DNA from: a virus
DNA: 23,102 nucleotides
Reading direction: 5' to 3' (one strand)
Virus record (IMG/VR): IMGVR_UViG_3300002145_000146
Location: 1-23,102 of that record
Positions 8,800 through 17,807 of this stretch are shown piece by piece. Position numbers and translations under genes: made by a program. The notes under the pieces are model-generated. The model saw nothing but the letters and a program-made list of their open reading frames with translations. It searched no databases and had not been told where the DNA came from. Every line of letters starts with the position of its first letter. Positions within the stretch are counted from its first letter, which is position 1.

Positions 8800-10560
8800 T
8801 TATACTGATTCTAAAGCAATATAACTGGGAGGAGGAATATTAAATGGTTGATTTGGTGTTTCAATAACCGATCCAATCACTATATCCTCTACATCTTTTA
8901 TCTGTAAATTATTATATTCAAACTTAAATTGTTCTAATGTACCAAATGTAGGTCCAATTCTGTATCTACTATCTCTTGATGCTTGCTGATAAACTGATAT
9001 AACAGCAAGAGTAGATACTGCTGTTGGAATTTGTACTGAAGTAGATTCAGATATAAGTTTAATAAATTGAACGAATGTATCATAAACATTGGTGATACCA
9101 GCATACACACTTTGAACCGTATCACCTGTAACAGTGACGAAAACTTCACCAAATAATTCCATACCAGCTGGATGTAGAATCTTTTTAACTAAATCTTTCC
9201 AGAAAATAGATGACTGTGTAGTTCTGATTACATAGGAATAGTCTTGATAATAGTAACTGTCTTGTATCTTAATTTTTTCATCTGGTTGACCTTCTTTACC
9301 AGTATAAATTCCATAATAATTACATAAAGTACCAACAACTGGTTTCAAATTAGCCTGTCTACTATTTAATGACAAATTTCCTACAATTACATTGGAATTA
9401 CTTAAAGCAATTCTAAACTTTTTACTTGATGGCACAGAAAGCACTGTATACAAACCATTATATGAACTAGAAAGATTTGATGTAAAACTTACATTAATAG
9501 TATCATTGGCATACAACCCATGATTGATAGAATTGCCTGTATTGCCAAATAGTACCGCAGTAATCACATTAGATTCTAATGTATATTTACCATTCTTTAC
9601 ACTTGTAGGTAGAGCAATATTTGCATTTGCTGCCGAGTAATCAGCACCAAAATTTGATATTGCAATTCTTAAAATCTTACCGCCATCATTCACCGCACCA
9701 ACAGATGCTGAAAAAGAGTTACCTGTGTCAGTAACAGTTATAGATGTTCCGACAGTATATCCATACCCAGGATCAATGATCTCAAATCCAGTGATAACAT
9801 TTACTACTACAGCATTTCCAGTAATTTCTATATTACCAGTAGTTAAATTACCTACACTAAATCGAATAGTTTCATTACCACGAAATACACCAGAGATTGA
9901 ATTCTTTTCTAACTCAAGTTCATAAATGTCTTTTCCTTCTGCTTCAAAACCCAAACCAGTTACACGATCAACAACAGCAGATGCGCTAGATGTTACTCCT
10001 GTAATAAGATTTGCTTCATAATGTGATAAGTTTACATTACCTCCAGGCACATAAACTTTTATTGTTGTTCTTTCATTCCATCTACCATCCGATGCTCGTA
10101 GCATATCTTCTTTTGGATAGTAGAATGTAATTTCATCATCAAAAAGTAATCTGAATAGTAAACGAATTGCTGCCTCAGAACCTTTAGTGGCATAAACCTG
10201 ACTTATTCTTTTTGCTACAGCACGTTTACTTTCAGTCTGATCAATACCAAAAAAAAGTATATTAAAATCATTTGGATTTTGATCTGAAAAGATAGTCTTT
10301 GGTAGATCATAAGCAAATTCTTGCAGAAATTTATCTACAAATGAATCTATAGTTTGATCAATATCCGCATAGGATCTAGCATTTTGAATCACATATTGAG
10401 CTTCACCATTCTGTTCAAGAAACTCATAATATGCTTGTAGAAATGTTACAAAGGTCTGATAGGTATTATCTGCAGCAGGATCAGATGTATCGACACGCAG
10501 AAATTCTGGTAGCTGATTAACTACCAGAGTCGATAATTTTTTAACTAAATTTGTATCCAT
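8800..10560 (-). CDS. Baseplate wedge-type structural protein in the gp7 position, 586 aa
   Basis: The protein lies between gp6 and gp8, where T4 has gp7 (about 1030 residues), but it is much shorter. Its N-terminal part has the pattern AYYEFLEQ...ADIDQTIDSFVDKFL...IDQTESKRAVAKRISQVYATKGSEAAIRLLFRLLF, then FYYPKEDMLRASDGRW (residues about 44-162). I recall this from structural proteins next to gp6 in T4-like cyanophages. The middle has GYGYT and GADYS Gly-Tyr loops like those in gp8. Residues about 323-398 hold a small HGLYANDTINVSF...YNGLYTV module also found in gp6. AGG lies 5 bases before the ATG, and the gp6 stop is 2 bases upstream. Function as a wedge component is inferred from position; relation to gp7 is unproven. 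Confidence 0.75.
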   Translation of the reverse strand: MDTNLVKKLSTLVVNQLPEFLRVDTSDPAADNTYQTFVTFLQAYYEFLEQNGEAQYVIQNARSYADIDQTIDSFVDKFLQEFAYDLPKTIFSDQNPNDFNILFFGIDQTESKRAVAKRISQVYATKGSEAAIRLLFRLLFDDEITFYYPKEDMLRASDGRWNERTTIKVYVPGGNVNLSHYEANLITGVTSSASAVVDRVTGLGFEAEGKDIYELELEKNSISGVFRGNETIRFSVGNLTTGNIEITGNAVVVNVITGFEIIDPGYGYTVGTSITVTDTGNSFSASVGAVNDGGKILRIAISNFGADYSAANANIALPTSVKNGKYTLESNVITAVLFGNTGNSINHGLYANDTINVSFTSNLSSSYNGLYTVLSVPSSKKFRIALSNSNVIVGNLSLNSRQANLKPVVGTLCNYYGIYTGKEGQPDEKIKIQDSYYYQDYSYVIRTTQSSIFWKDLVKKILHPAGMELFGEVFVTVTGDTVQSVYAGITNVYDTFVQFIKLISESTSVQIPTAVSTLAVISVYQQASRDSRYRIGPTFGTLEQFKFEYNNLQIKDVEDIVIGSVIETPNQPFNIPPPSYIALESV

Positions 10561-10562
10561 AC

Positions 10563-12626
10563 TTACCTAGGTACAGCCTGCGTACTTACTGAAATACCAG
10601 CTAGTCTATTTGTTACACTATTAGCCGATTCTGTTTCTAAACGAATGATCTGATTACGTGCAACAGTGATATCTTGTGAATCTTTTGTTAGTTTAAAGTA
10701 TAGATTTAATGTTGTTTGATCTGCTAGAAAACCAGTAACTGTTAGATCAGTTAATTGTATCAAACCAGATTGATAAGAAATAAATCCAATATTATTATTT
10801 AATGTTGAATTATCTTCTACACTGTAGATTAACAATCTACCTCTTTCCTCTGACTGTACTGTTACAGTACCCGAATCATTACCAGTTTGTGAAGAAATAA
10901 CAGTTAATCTTCTATTAGATTCTATAGTATTAATAGTATAGATACCACTAATAGATGCCCCTGAAAATGTCAATGTTACATTCTCACCCGCGGTTAAATT
11001 GTGTTCTTGTTCAAAATTGCAAGTAATAATAGCACCTGATCTACGATAAGAACCAGATATGTTTACTGTTGCAGCATCAGGAATATCTTTAATTCTAGCG
11101 GCATAAATTGTATCAAGATATGTGAAGTAAAATTGTGTAGAGGAAAAACTATGTTCCTCTATCTTATTACTTAACTTAATCTTATTTGCAATACCTACTC
11201 CAAGGGTTGGATTAAGTTTCTTTTGTACTGTCACCTCAGTTATATTACCAATGATAGATTCTCTTGAATTATCAATAGCAGCTAGTAACTTAGATAGTGC
11301 AAAATCTTGCTTAAAACTACCTAAATTTTGTGTAAAATATGTTTGTATTGCTGCATCAACCGCAATTGAAACATCTGTAGATCCTTCATTAGTGATGTTT
11401 GGATTGTACTTTACTACAGATGAAACATTTAGATAAAAAATATCTGGATCCACGAATGTAGGAGTAATCGCTAATGTTCTTTTTTCATTGATTGCTGTTA
11501 CTATAGTATTTTTTCTGGTTGTAGTTAAAAATTGTGATGGTTTTGGAACAATCGAAATATATACTTTTCCATATTGTGGAGGATCATTATCCTCGCCTCC
11601 CCAAACAGAAACAGCACTAATGTAGTTATAATTTTTAACTAAAAAAGATTCATAATCATATTTTGATACTAATCTGTTTTGTGCGGTAGCAGTTTTTGGA
11701 GCATTGAATCTTATTTCATCAATGGTTTCTGCATTCTCACCATCTGTTGATTTTACTGCAGTGGTTACAGTTACATTAGTGTATGATGTTATTCCGTCAA
11801 ATACAGCACCAGCTATAGAAAATGATTGTGTAATCTTATCAGACACGTTTGCTGCAGGACCAGATGTAACCAAATATTCAATAGTAATCTGATTTCCCGT
11901 GCTTAGTTTAGCACCTAAAACTCCATCACCAAAGTAAATTTCATACAATCCACGAACATTCTGATCGATGTAGTAAATATTGCTTTCATCTGTTACTTGT
12001 GTAATGTCACCCGCAAAAAGAGTAAATGTTGTACTTACTGTACTGATTGAGGTATCTTGTACAGTAACACGAATAGTAGTAGAGTCTACATTGTCATTGG
12101 GAATCTCAAATTTTTCATTAGGCCCAGGAGTAGAACCAACAGTAAACTTATTAACTACATAAGTTCCCTCAAACACATCTAAATTTTCAAAAGAATATAC
12201 ACCAGCAACTGGATTGATTGTTTGTGGTTCGGTGTTGTAAAAAGTAAAAGATGAACCATTGATAGATGTTGTAAACGGTGTGTAACGATTAATTGCTAGA
12301 GATGAAGGTGAACCTACTACACCATTGACAGTAAGATTTAACTTTGCAGATGCCGCTCTTATAGATCTAGGTGTATAGTTTAGCATCTTAGCTAGAGATA
12401 CAACAGATTCTCTTTTAACTGCAGTATCTAGAAACAACTCATTCAGTGCCATATTAGCATAGAATGCATTATAATGAGTGTTATAAGCAAGAATATCAAG
12501 CAAAATTGATAGACCAGAACCTTCGAAGTCATAATCCGTAAATTCAGATTGTGCTTTTAGATAATTTTTTAGATTTTGTTTAATCGCATCAAAATCTAAT
12601 TCAGTTACTCTTAAACTATTTGCCAT
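10563..12626 (-). CDS. gp6: Baseplate wedge protein gp6
   Basis: At 687 residues this is close to T4 gp6 (660). The conserved N-terminal block is present (DYDFEGSGLSILLDILAYNT, then HYNAFYANMALNELFLDTA and LAKMLNYTPRS, residues about 32-90). The Baseplate_J-like core includes YEIYFGDGVLGAKL and a VWGGEDNDPPQYGKVYISI block. gp6 forms the dimeric inner ring that holds the wedges together and contacts gp25 and gp53. Residues about 523-592 form a small HNLTAGENVTLTF...GIYTI insertion module shared with neighbouring proteins. A TAAGG ribosome site lies close before the ATG, and the gp25 stop is 2 bases upstream. Confidence 0.93.
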   Translation of the reverse strand: MANSLRVTELDFDAIKQNLKNYLKAQSEFTDYDFEGSGLSILLDILAYNTHYNAFYANMALNELFLDTAVKRESVVSLAKMLNYTPRSIRAASAKLNLTVNGVVGSPSSLAINRYTPFTTSINGSSFTFYNTEPQTINPVAGVYSFENLDVFEGTYVVNKFTVGSTPGPNEKFEIPNDNVDSTTIRVTVQDTSISTVSTTFTLFAGDITQVTDESNIYYIDQNVRGLYEIYFGDGVLGAKLSTGNQITIEYLVTSGPAANVSDKITQSFSIAGAVFDGITSYTNVTVTTAVKSTDGENAETIDEIRFNAPKTATAQNRLVSKYDYESFLVKNYNYISAVSVWGGEDNDPPQYGKVYISIVPKPSQFLTTTRKNTIVTAINEKRTLAITPTFVDPDIFYLNVSSVVKYNPNITNEGSTDVSIAVDAAIQTYFTQNLGSFKQDFALSKLLAAIDNSRESIIGNITEVTVQKKLNPTLGVGIANKIKLSNKIEEHSFSSTQFYFTYLDTIYAARIKDIPDAATVNISGSYRRSGAIITCNFEQEHNLTAGENVTLTFSGASISGIYTINTIESNRRLTVISSQTGNDSGTVTVQSEERGRLLIYSVEDNSTLNNNIGFISYQSGLIQLTDLTVTGFLADQTTLNLYFKLTKDSQDITVARNQIIRLETESANSVTNRLAGISVSTQAVPR

Positions 12627-12628
12627 TA

Positions 12629-13030
12629 TTACCTTACTCTTGTTAGAAAGGTTGTTACTGTTACTGGACGTTCGCTATTAATCAGCGTAAATTCGACAGT
12701 AATTGCTACCTCATTAGGATCATTTGTTTCTGCAACACGAACATCTAATAATCTAGCTCTAGGTTCAAACGCCTCGATTGTCGTTGTTATTGTTCTTTTT
12801 ATAAGTTCTACAGTAATCGGTGTAAAATTTTCAAACAGTAAATTGTTGACCTGTGAACCAATCTCTGGGTGAAAAGGTCTCTCAAAATTCTTTGTCAGAA
12901 TCAAATTCTTCACTGAATTCTTAACTGCATCCTCATCTGTTCTTTTGAGCACATCTCTAGTTACAGGATGGAATCCAAATGTCAGATTTAGATCGGTAAA
13001 TGTTCTAACTTTTCTATTAATGGTAGCCAT
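12629..13030 (-). CDS. gp25: Baseplate wedge protein gp25
   Basis: At 133 residues this nearly equals T4 gp25 (132). It has the GPW/gp25 family pattern: DLNLTFGFHPVTRDV near the N-terminus, then ERPFHPEIGSQVNNLLFE, and the EPR core motif in IEAFEPRARLLDV. gp25 sits in the inner wedge, bound to gp6 and gp53, and helps start sheath assembly. It begins 8 bases after the PAAR gene and ends 2 bases before gp6. An AGGA lies 11 bases before the ATG. Confidence 0.95.
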   Translation of the reverse strand: MATINRKVRTFTDLNLTFGFHPVTRDVLKRTDEDAVKNSVKNLILTKNFERPFHPEIGSQVNNLLFENFTPITVELIKRTITTTIEAFEPRARLLDVRVAETNDPNEVAITVEFTLINSERPVTVTTFLTRVR

Positions 13031-13038
13031 GTAAATAT

Positions 13039-13332
13039 TTATCCTGATTCTACATCAGAAGAACCTGTTATTATAGTTCCAATAAAACATCCAGTGGTAG
13101 TATCACCAATTCTTGCAGCACCTCTACCATTTACCATAGTTTTTATTGAAGCAGTTATAATCGTTCCATAATGACCACAATCTGTATACACAGAATCACC
13201 TAATCTAGCCACACCTCTACCATTAGCAAAAGTATTCGTAGATGCACTAATTATAGTAGCATTTGTAGATAAAGGTGTTTCGTGGCAATAACAAGTACCT
13301 ATAGCCCTGTCACCTAATCTTGCAATTCTCAT
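13039..13332 (-). CDS. PAAR-repeat spike tip protein (gp5.4-like)
   Basis: Three repeats are visible: an ARLGD block at the N-terminus, NGRGVARLGDSV in the middle and NGRGAARIGDTT near the end, separated by GTIITAS-type strands. Candidate metal ligands are the CYCH cluster, CGH and the late Cys. PAAR proteins fold into a small metal-capped cone that closes the tip of the gp5 or VgrG spike. I place the start at ATG 13330-13332 (MRIARLGD, 97 residues, the length of T4 gp5.4). An in-frame ATG at 13344 would add MCLS and overlap the upstream gene by 10 bases. Neither start has a clear ribosome site. Confidence 0.88.
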   Translation of the reverse strand: MRIARLGDRAIGTCYCHETPLSTNATIISASTNTFANGRGVARLGDSVYTDCGHYGTIITASIKTMVNGRGAARIGDTTTGCFIGTIITGSSDVESG

Positions 13333-13334
13333 AC

Positions 13335-13967
13335 TTAAACACATACAAACGCACTAACGTTAGGTAATGCGGGAAGATTTAAAATCGTGTTTCTAACTCC
13401 ATTCAATGAAGTTAAAAATGATGAAACATTTTGTTTACGTAAAAGATTACCAATTAACTCATTTGTTCCTATAGCAGCAATCTGATCAATAGCTAAATTC
13501 GCAACTTGTAAACCAATACTATTAAATTTAATATCAGATGGTATACCAGTTAATGCTTCACTTAAAGTGTTGCAAACTGCTGATGTAACAGCGTTTAAAG
13601 CACTCTTTAAAGCGTTGGCAATTGAAGTCATAACTCCAGCTAGAGTAGTAAAAGCTGCGTCAATTATATCATAGATCGATTCAATACCAGCTAAAAGTAA
13701 ATTTAACCCTTCCTCGTATATAGAACCTAGTGTATCAATTATATTATTTATTTGATTGAACAGAGACGATGCCGCATTCATAACATCTTTAAAAGCACTC
13801 TCGGCAGCATTCTTTATACCTAAATCTTCTAAAAAAGAATCTAGTGTTGAAAGAATACCACATTGTCTGCCAAAATCTAATGCAGTTTGTGCAATTAAAG
13901 CTTCTAATGGAGTCATAAATGCCACGATACTAGCATTATTAGATAAAACTATACAAGCTCCAGGCAT
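13335..13967 (-). CDS. Unidentified virion-associated protein between gp5 and PAAR, 210 aa
   Basis: I do not recognise this protein with certainty. It begins MPGACIVLSNNASIVAFMTP and is rich in Ala, Leu, Ile, Asn and Ser. Most of it (residues about 20-170) looks helical and amphipathic, without Lys/Arg-flanked segments that would mark clear membrane spans. It sits between the spike protein gp5 and the PAAR tip, so a role at the spike or tip, or as an assembly factor for it, is reasonable but inferred. A strong AGGAAGG ribosome site precedes the ATG. Similar proteins of unknown function occur at this place in T4-like marine phages as I recall. Confidence 0.75.
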   Translation of the reverse strand: MPGACIVLSNNASIVAFMTPLEALIAQTALDFGRQCGILSTLDSFLEDLGIKNAAESAFKDVMNAASSLFNQINNIIDTLGSIYEEGLNLLLAGIESIYDIIDAAFTTLAGVMTSIANALKSALNAVTSAVCNTLSEALTGIPSDIKFNSIGLQVANLAIDQIAAIGTNELIGNLLRKQNVSSFLTSLNGVRNTILNLPALPNVSAFVCV

Positions 13968-13981
13968 TATTTTTTCCCTTC

Positions 13982-16477
13982 CTAAGCTAAATTAACAAAC
14001 TTGTTACGAGCATAAACCGCATGATCCTTAAATGTAGCGTAAGGTAGAGCAGCTTTTTGACCAGAAATATCAAATGCTATATGAATCCATGGCATTCTAG
14101 CTCCACCACCATATTCAAGCAATAATTGTTTGAATGGTATATTCTCAGCAATCCATTGCACTATGGTAAAGTAATCTGATGCGGTTACTTTAGTAAACTG
14201 AATATCTGCCGCCATTCCAGTGCCATGATCAGCCGATGATTTACCAGGTTTGTCTAATCTAAAAGCATTCGTAACAATCATATCAGGATACTTATCTTTG
14301 ATTCTGTCTAGACAATTAACTGATAGATTCTTTAGATTACAAACTATTTGTGGTACAGAAAGACCTCTTTGAGAAACCACTTTCTCCTTAACTACAATAG
14401 CACGAGATGAAAGTTGTCCTAAAGTAAAGTACTTAGATAGTTTAATTGTATCGGGGAATTCATTAAAACTTGCAAATTCACTACAATCACTTGATACTTT
14501 TTGATCAGATGTTTGCGACACCTCTGCCTCACCTGATTCTGTTGGTGTGGTTGGCACCACTTCACCCCTAGCAACTTGAGCAGCATGTATCTCTGCCGCA
14601 CCTGGTTCACCAGCATCTAGTGTAAATGCATCTGGAACACAATCAGATCTCTTTAAATCTTTTGTGGTTGTGGCTTCTAAACTCTTTGTTGTAGGTGGTT
14701 CACCCAAACCGTTAGATTCTACAGATTCTGCTAATCCAGAGTTTAGATTAATAGCACCACCATCTATAGAAGTATTTTGCGCAACCATATTAAAATCACC
14801 AGCAGCGGTAAATCCTATTCCACCACCAGTAAAGGCATTGAATTCATTCTCTGTATCTAGTAGAAATGAAGCACTCTTAATCTTAATATCCCCACCCACA
14901 TTTAAATTCATATCTCCTGCCACATTCATATTCAGATCATTATTGAATGTGGCATTAGTTTTACCATAAACTTGTAAATCTACATTATTTTTAACTAATA
15001 TTTGTGTCGCACCTTCAACTGTTAGTGTATACTTACCTCTGCAATAGAGATAATTATTGTTTTCAATAATCTCATAATTATCACCTACAGTTTTTCTAAC
15101 CATGGTACCATTGACATCTATCTCTATATAGGTACCTGCTTTATGAAATACATGGATACGTTCTTGTCCTGGTGTATTATCAAATTCTACTAGATGACCA
15201 GATTCGGTTTCAAAAGTTTGATTGTAGGGATATGTTGCACAGTATGCTGGAGGTGGTTCATCCCATCCACTCAAAACAGTATCAATATTTTCAGTTAGAT
15301 TTTTAGATCTTTTTTCAATTGCAGTTTTTTCTGTAGTACCCTGTGCTAGTTTATTAGTATCCGCTGTTCCTGTTGTCACATAATCGCATTTCGGAAACTC
15401 ATTATTAGGATCAGAAAATGCTGGTGGATTACCAGCAATTGGTAGATTTAAAGAACCTGCTGGATTGGAATTTGATGGAATCTGTGTCTCTTCATTATTC
15501 AACACTGGTACACTTGTACCTACTGCTCTAGCACCTAAAGAATAATACGTAGCTCCTGTAGTACCATTTCCATCTTTTGTGTCTCTACCACTAGCAAATG
15601 AACTAGCTCCACCAGCACCTAAAAGATGTGATACTGCTAGTAGACCAGCTACTTTCTCTGGTGAATCATTTGCAGTTATCACTCCTTTATTCTTCAATAC
15701 TCCATAATTAAACTTTAGATTCTGAAACATAATACTTTCTTGTACTTTTTCAAATCTAAAGAAATCTTCCTTGGATTTTATATTATCTTTTCCTGTCCAA
15801 TTTGCAGGATTATTCAAAACACTATTTGATAGTTTAGAACCAACTGGAATTTTAACGTAACCTAGTGTTGCTAGAGCAGGAGCTCCAAACTGATACTTTC
15901 CAATATAGTTAAACTGATTAGTAGCAGTATAGTTTTGTACTCCTCCAGCTACAGAACTAGATTCTTTGAATCCAATTGCATTCATCAATGATTGTATCTG
16001 TTCTTCTGTTAATGGTGGTAGAGTACTTGCTATAGCATCATTATTTGTAGTTTGTTCTTGTTGTTTTTCTATAGGTTGATTCTCTGCATCTAGAACTGGT
16101 TGCCCAGTAGAATCTTTAACAGAATTCGGTAAATTTTGTGCTGCCTCGGTGGCTTGTTGTTGACAAATTGTTGTCGCGCTAGGTATACCACCCAAAGTAC
16201 CCATTACAATGGGTTGTTGCATATCATCTGAATCAATAAAGAAACCTACACACCATGTACCTTGTAGTAATCCGACTGGTGCTGAACCAATACCAGATAC
16301 ACCCGCAGAGGTAGTTGGTTGCATAGGAATTGCCCACGGCAAATCAGATGTAGAAAGAATTTCTTTATCATCTGAATGAATACCAATGATACGAACACGG
16401 ACTCTACCTAATTTTTGTGGATCATTGCGATCTTCTACTACACCGATCCACCAGTTAAATTTGTTATTCACCAGCAT
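13982..16477 (-). CDS. gp5: Baseplate central spike gp5 with two predicted wall-hydrolase domains, 831 aa
   Basis: Domain order resembles T4 gp5 with an extra end. Residues 8-98 are the OB-fold (WWIGVVEDRNDPQKLGRVRV, then FFIDSDDMQQPIVMGTLGG). Residues about 156-320 look like a lysozyme/transglycosylase-type domain, with candidate catalytic Glu172 in GFKESS and a YIGKYQFGAPALATLGY segment. Residues about 425-575 carry the beta-helix type repeats of the needle (VEGATQILVKNNVDLQVYG, MNVAGDMNLNVGGDIKI). Residues about 665-831 look like an M15-type metallopeptidase: HGTGMAAD gives His751 and Asp758, and PWIHIAF gives His799 as zinc ligands. T4 gp5 has 575 residues and no M15-like domain. The start overlaps the gp27-like gene by 14 bases, with GGAAG 8 bases before the ATG. 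Catalytic roles are inferred from motifs. Confidence 0.9.
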   Translation of the reverse strand: MLVNNKFNWWIGVVEDRNDPQKLGRVRVRIIGIHSDDKEILSTSDLPWAIPMQPTTSAGVSGIGSAPVGLLQGTWCVGFFIDSDDMQQPIVMGTLGGIPSATTICQQQATEAAQNLPNSVKDSTGQPVLDAENQPIEKQQEQTTNNDAIASTLPPLTEEQIQSLMNAIGFKESSSVAGGVQNYTATNQFNYIGKYQFGAPALATLGYVKIPVGSKLSNSVLNNPANWTGKDNIKSKEDFFRFEKVQESIMFQNLKFNYGVLKNKGVITANDSPEKVAGLLAVSHLLGAGGASSFASGRDTKDGNGTTGATYYSLGARAVGTSVPVLNNEETQIPSNSNPAGSLNLPIAGNPPAFSDPNNEFPKCDYVTTGTADTNKLAQGTTEKTAIEKRSKNLTENIDTVLSGWDEPPPAYCATYPYNQTFETESGHLVEFDNTPGQERIHVFHKAGTYIEIDVNGTMVRKTVGDNYEIIENNNYLYCRGKYTLTVEGATQILVKNNVDLQVYGKTNATFNNDLNMNVAGDMNLNVGGDIKIKSASFLLDTENEFNAFTGGGIGFTAAGDFNMVAQNTSIDGGAINLNSGLAESVESNGLGEPPTTKSLEATTTKDLKRSDCVPDAFTLDAGEPGAAEIHAAQVARGEVVPTTPTESGEAEVSQTSDQKVSSDCSEFASFNEFPDTIKLSKYFTLGQLSSRAIVVKEKVVSQRGLSVPQIVCNLKNLSVNCLDRIKDKYPDMIVTNAFRLDKPGKSSADHGTGMAADIQFTKVTASDYFTIVQWIAENIPFKQLLLEYGGGARMPWIHIAFDISGQKAALPYATFKDHAVYARNKFVNLA

Positions 16478-17807
16478 TTTCGCTACTTCCGTCTAAAGAA
16501 TCTTTTGCTAGTTCCATTATCATCATATGTTTCTTTAAGTTTATTTTGTGTCTAATAGCAGTTATTAAATAAAGACCTGAATAATTTCTATCCATTCCAT
16601 TTTCTTCTACTGTAAGAAATTTTTCTGTTATATTGGGGTATTTAAAGTAAATCATAGAACCTACTTCTAAATCTGTTCTACCAGGAACTGTAATTTGTAT
16701 TATAAAGTTGTTTAACTCTAACATTCTTGATGTTCTGTTGCCATATACATCAATTATTTTCTCATTAACATTTTCATCTACTCCAGTAAAAAGTTTTCGA
16801 TTAACAGGATAAAATTTTATGTGAGTAGCAGGATTTCTGATCGTATCTCTAGCAAAAATTGTTTCGGGGCTTTTATTGGTATGCTCATAGGAATAATACT
16901 CATTGGTATAATCAAAATCGGTTACATCGTATTTTTTATTGTACAAATCTAATGTAATCAATCTATTTGCTAAGTATCCGCTATTATAATTTACTAAATT
17001 ATCAGAAGTTCTAATAACATCAAAATCTTCAGCGATAAACATTTTTTCTACAGATGAATCTTTTTCAGATGTATTTGGTGATGAATATTCATATACACCT
17101 TTAATGATCTCTTCATCTTTATGAGCATCTTTATAAATTTTTTCAATGTTTCCAAAATAAAAAGCTTGAGTTGTTTCCCAAAATAAAAAATCCGATGCTT
17201 TACCTTCTTCGGGTATTGATTTAGAAGCTAGCCAATTCAAACACTTTGCTGCTGTCCACCCAGGACTAATAAACTTTACCTTATTTTGTATCTCATTTAG
17301 TAAGTATAAAGGTGTTGATTCAACAGATTCTATCAATTTTCCGTTGTCTATATTGTATGTTCGCGGAAGCTCAAGATAGTCAATAAAAATTTTCTCTATA
17401 ACATCACTTATTTTACCTTCAAATGGTCTAAACAAAGGATTTGCGCTATCTACTATAGCTTCAAAAGAACAGAAATGTAAAATATAGGTTTGAGTATTAG
17501 TATCTCGTACAGTTTTTCTATCAGAAACAGAATAGATACGAAACGTTTTACTAATATCAACACCTATACTTGGAGTGGTCATTTTAACAATAAGATACTC
17601 TTCACCAACTATTGGTAACAAAGAGATAATATTTCTTGAATCTGACAACATTATTTGACCATAAAGAAAATTACTATAGATATCCTCAAAGATGTCTATC
17701 TCAATCAAGTAATCCTCTAAATCTACAATGATACCAGTAGTAGATACAAGTTTCAATTGCTGAATGTCTATCTGACCAGCATATTCTAATGTGTTAGATT
17801 CAGGCAT
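16464..17807 (-). CDS. Baseplate hub protein, gp27-like, 447 aa
   Basis: The gene lies directly before gp5 and overlaps it by 14 bases, as expected for the partner that forms the hub base on which gp5 sits. T4 gp27 has 391 residues. The N-terminal half (about residues 20-130) is beta-rich with LEDYLIEIDIFEDIYSNFLY and GEEYLIVKM. The C-terminal part contains TVPGRTDLEVGSMIYFKYP and YSGLYLITAIRHKI, like the second barrel of the gp27/gpD/VgrG hub fold. Direct sequence similarity to T4 gp27 is not obvious to me. The call rests on position, size and this pattern. Its start overlaps the gp53 end by 8 bases. Confidence 0.65.
   Translation of the reverse strand: MPESNTLEYAGQIDIQQLKLVSTTGIIVDLEDYLIEIDIFEDIYSNFLYGQIMLSDSRNIISLLPIVGEEYLIVKMTTPSIGVDISKTFRIYSVSDRKTVRDTNTQTYILHFCSFEAIVDSANPLFRPFEGKISDVIEKIFIDYLELPRTYNIDNGKLIESVESTPLYLLNEIQNKVKFISPGWTAAKCLNWLASKSIPEEGKASDFLFWETTQAFYFGNIEKIYKDAHKDEEIIKGVYEYSSPNTSEKDSSVEKMFIAEDFDVIRTSDNLVNYNSGYLANRLITLDLYNKKYDVTDFDYTNEYYSYEHTNKSPETIFARDTIRNPATHIKFYPVNRKLFTGVDENVNEKIIDVYGNRTSRMLELNNFIIQITVPGRTDLEVGSMIYFKYPNITEKFLTVEENGMDRNYSGLYLITAIRHKINLKKHMMIMELAKDSLDGSSENAGE

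Noticed and set aside
13036-13043. GATAAATA on the minus strand as a gp25 late promoter
   Set aside because: It ends only 5 bases before the gp25 ATG, so the transcript would start at or inside the start codon; the region also holds the AGGA ribosome-site candidate.
13744-13752. AATAAATA-like box on the minus strand inside the 210-aa gene
   Set aside because: It lies in Asn/Ile codons about 400 bases from the next start and is probably chance in AT-rich coding sequence.
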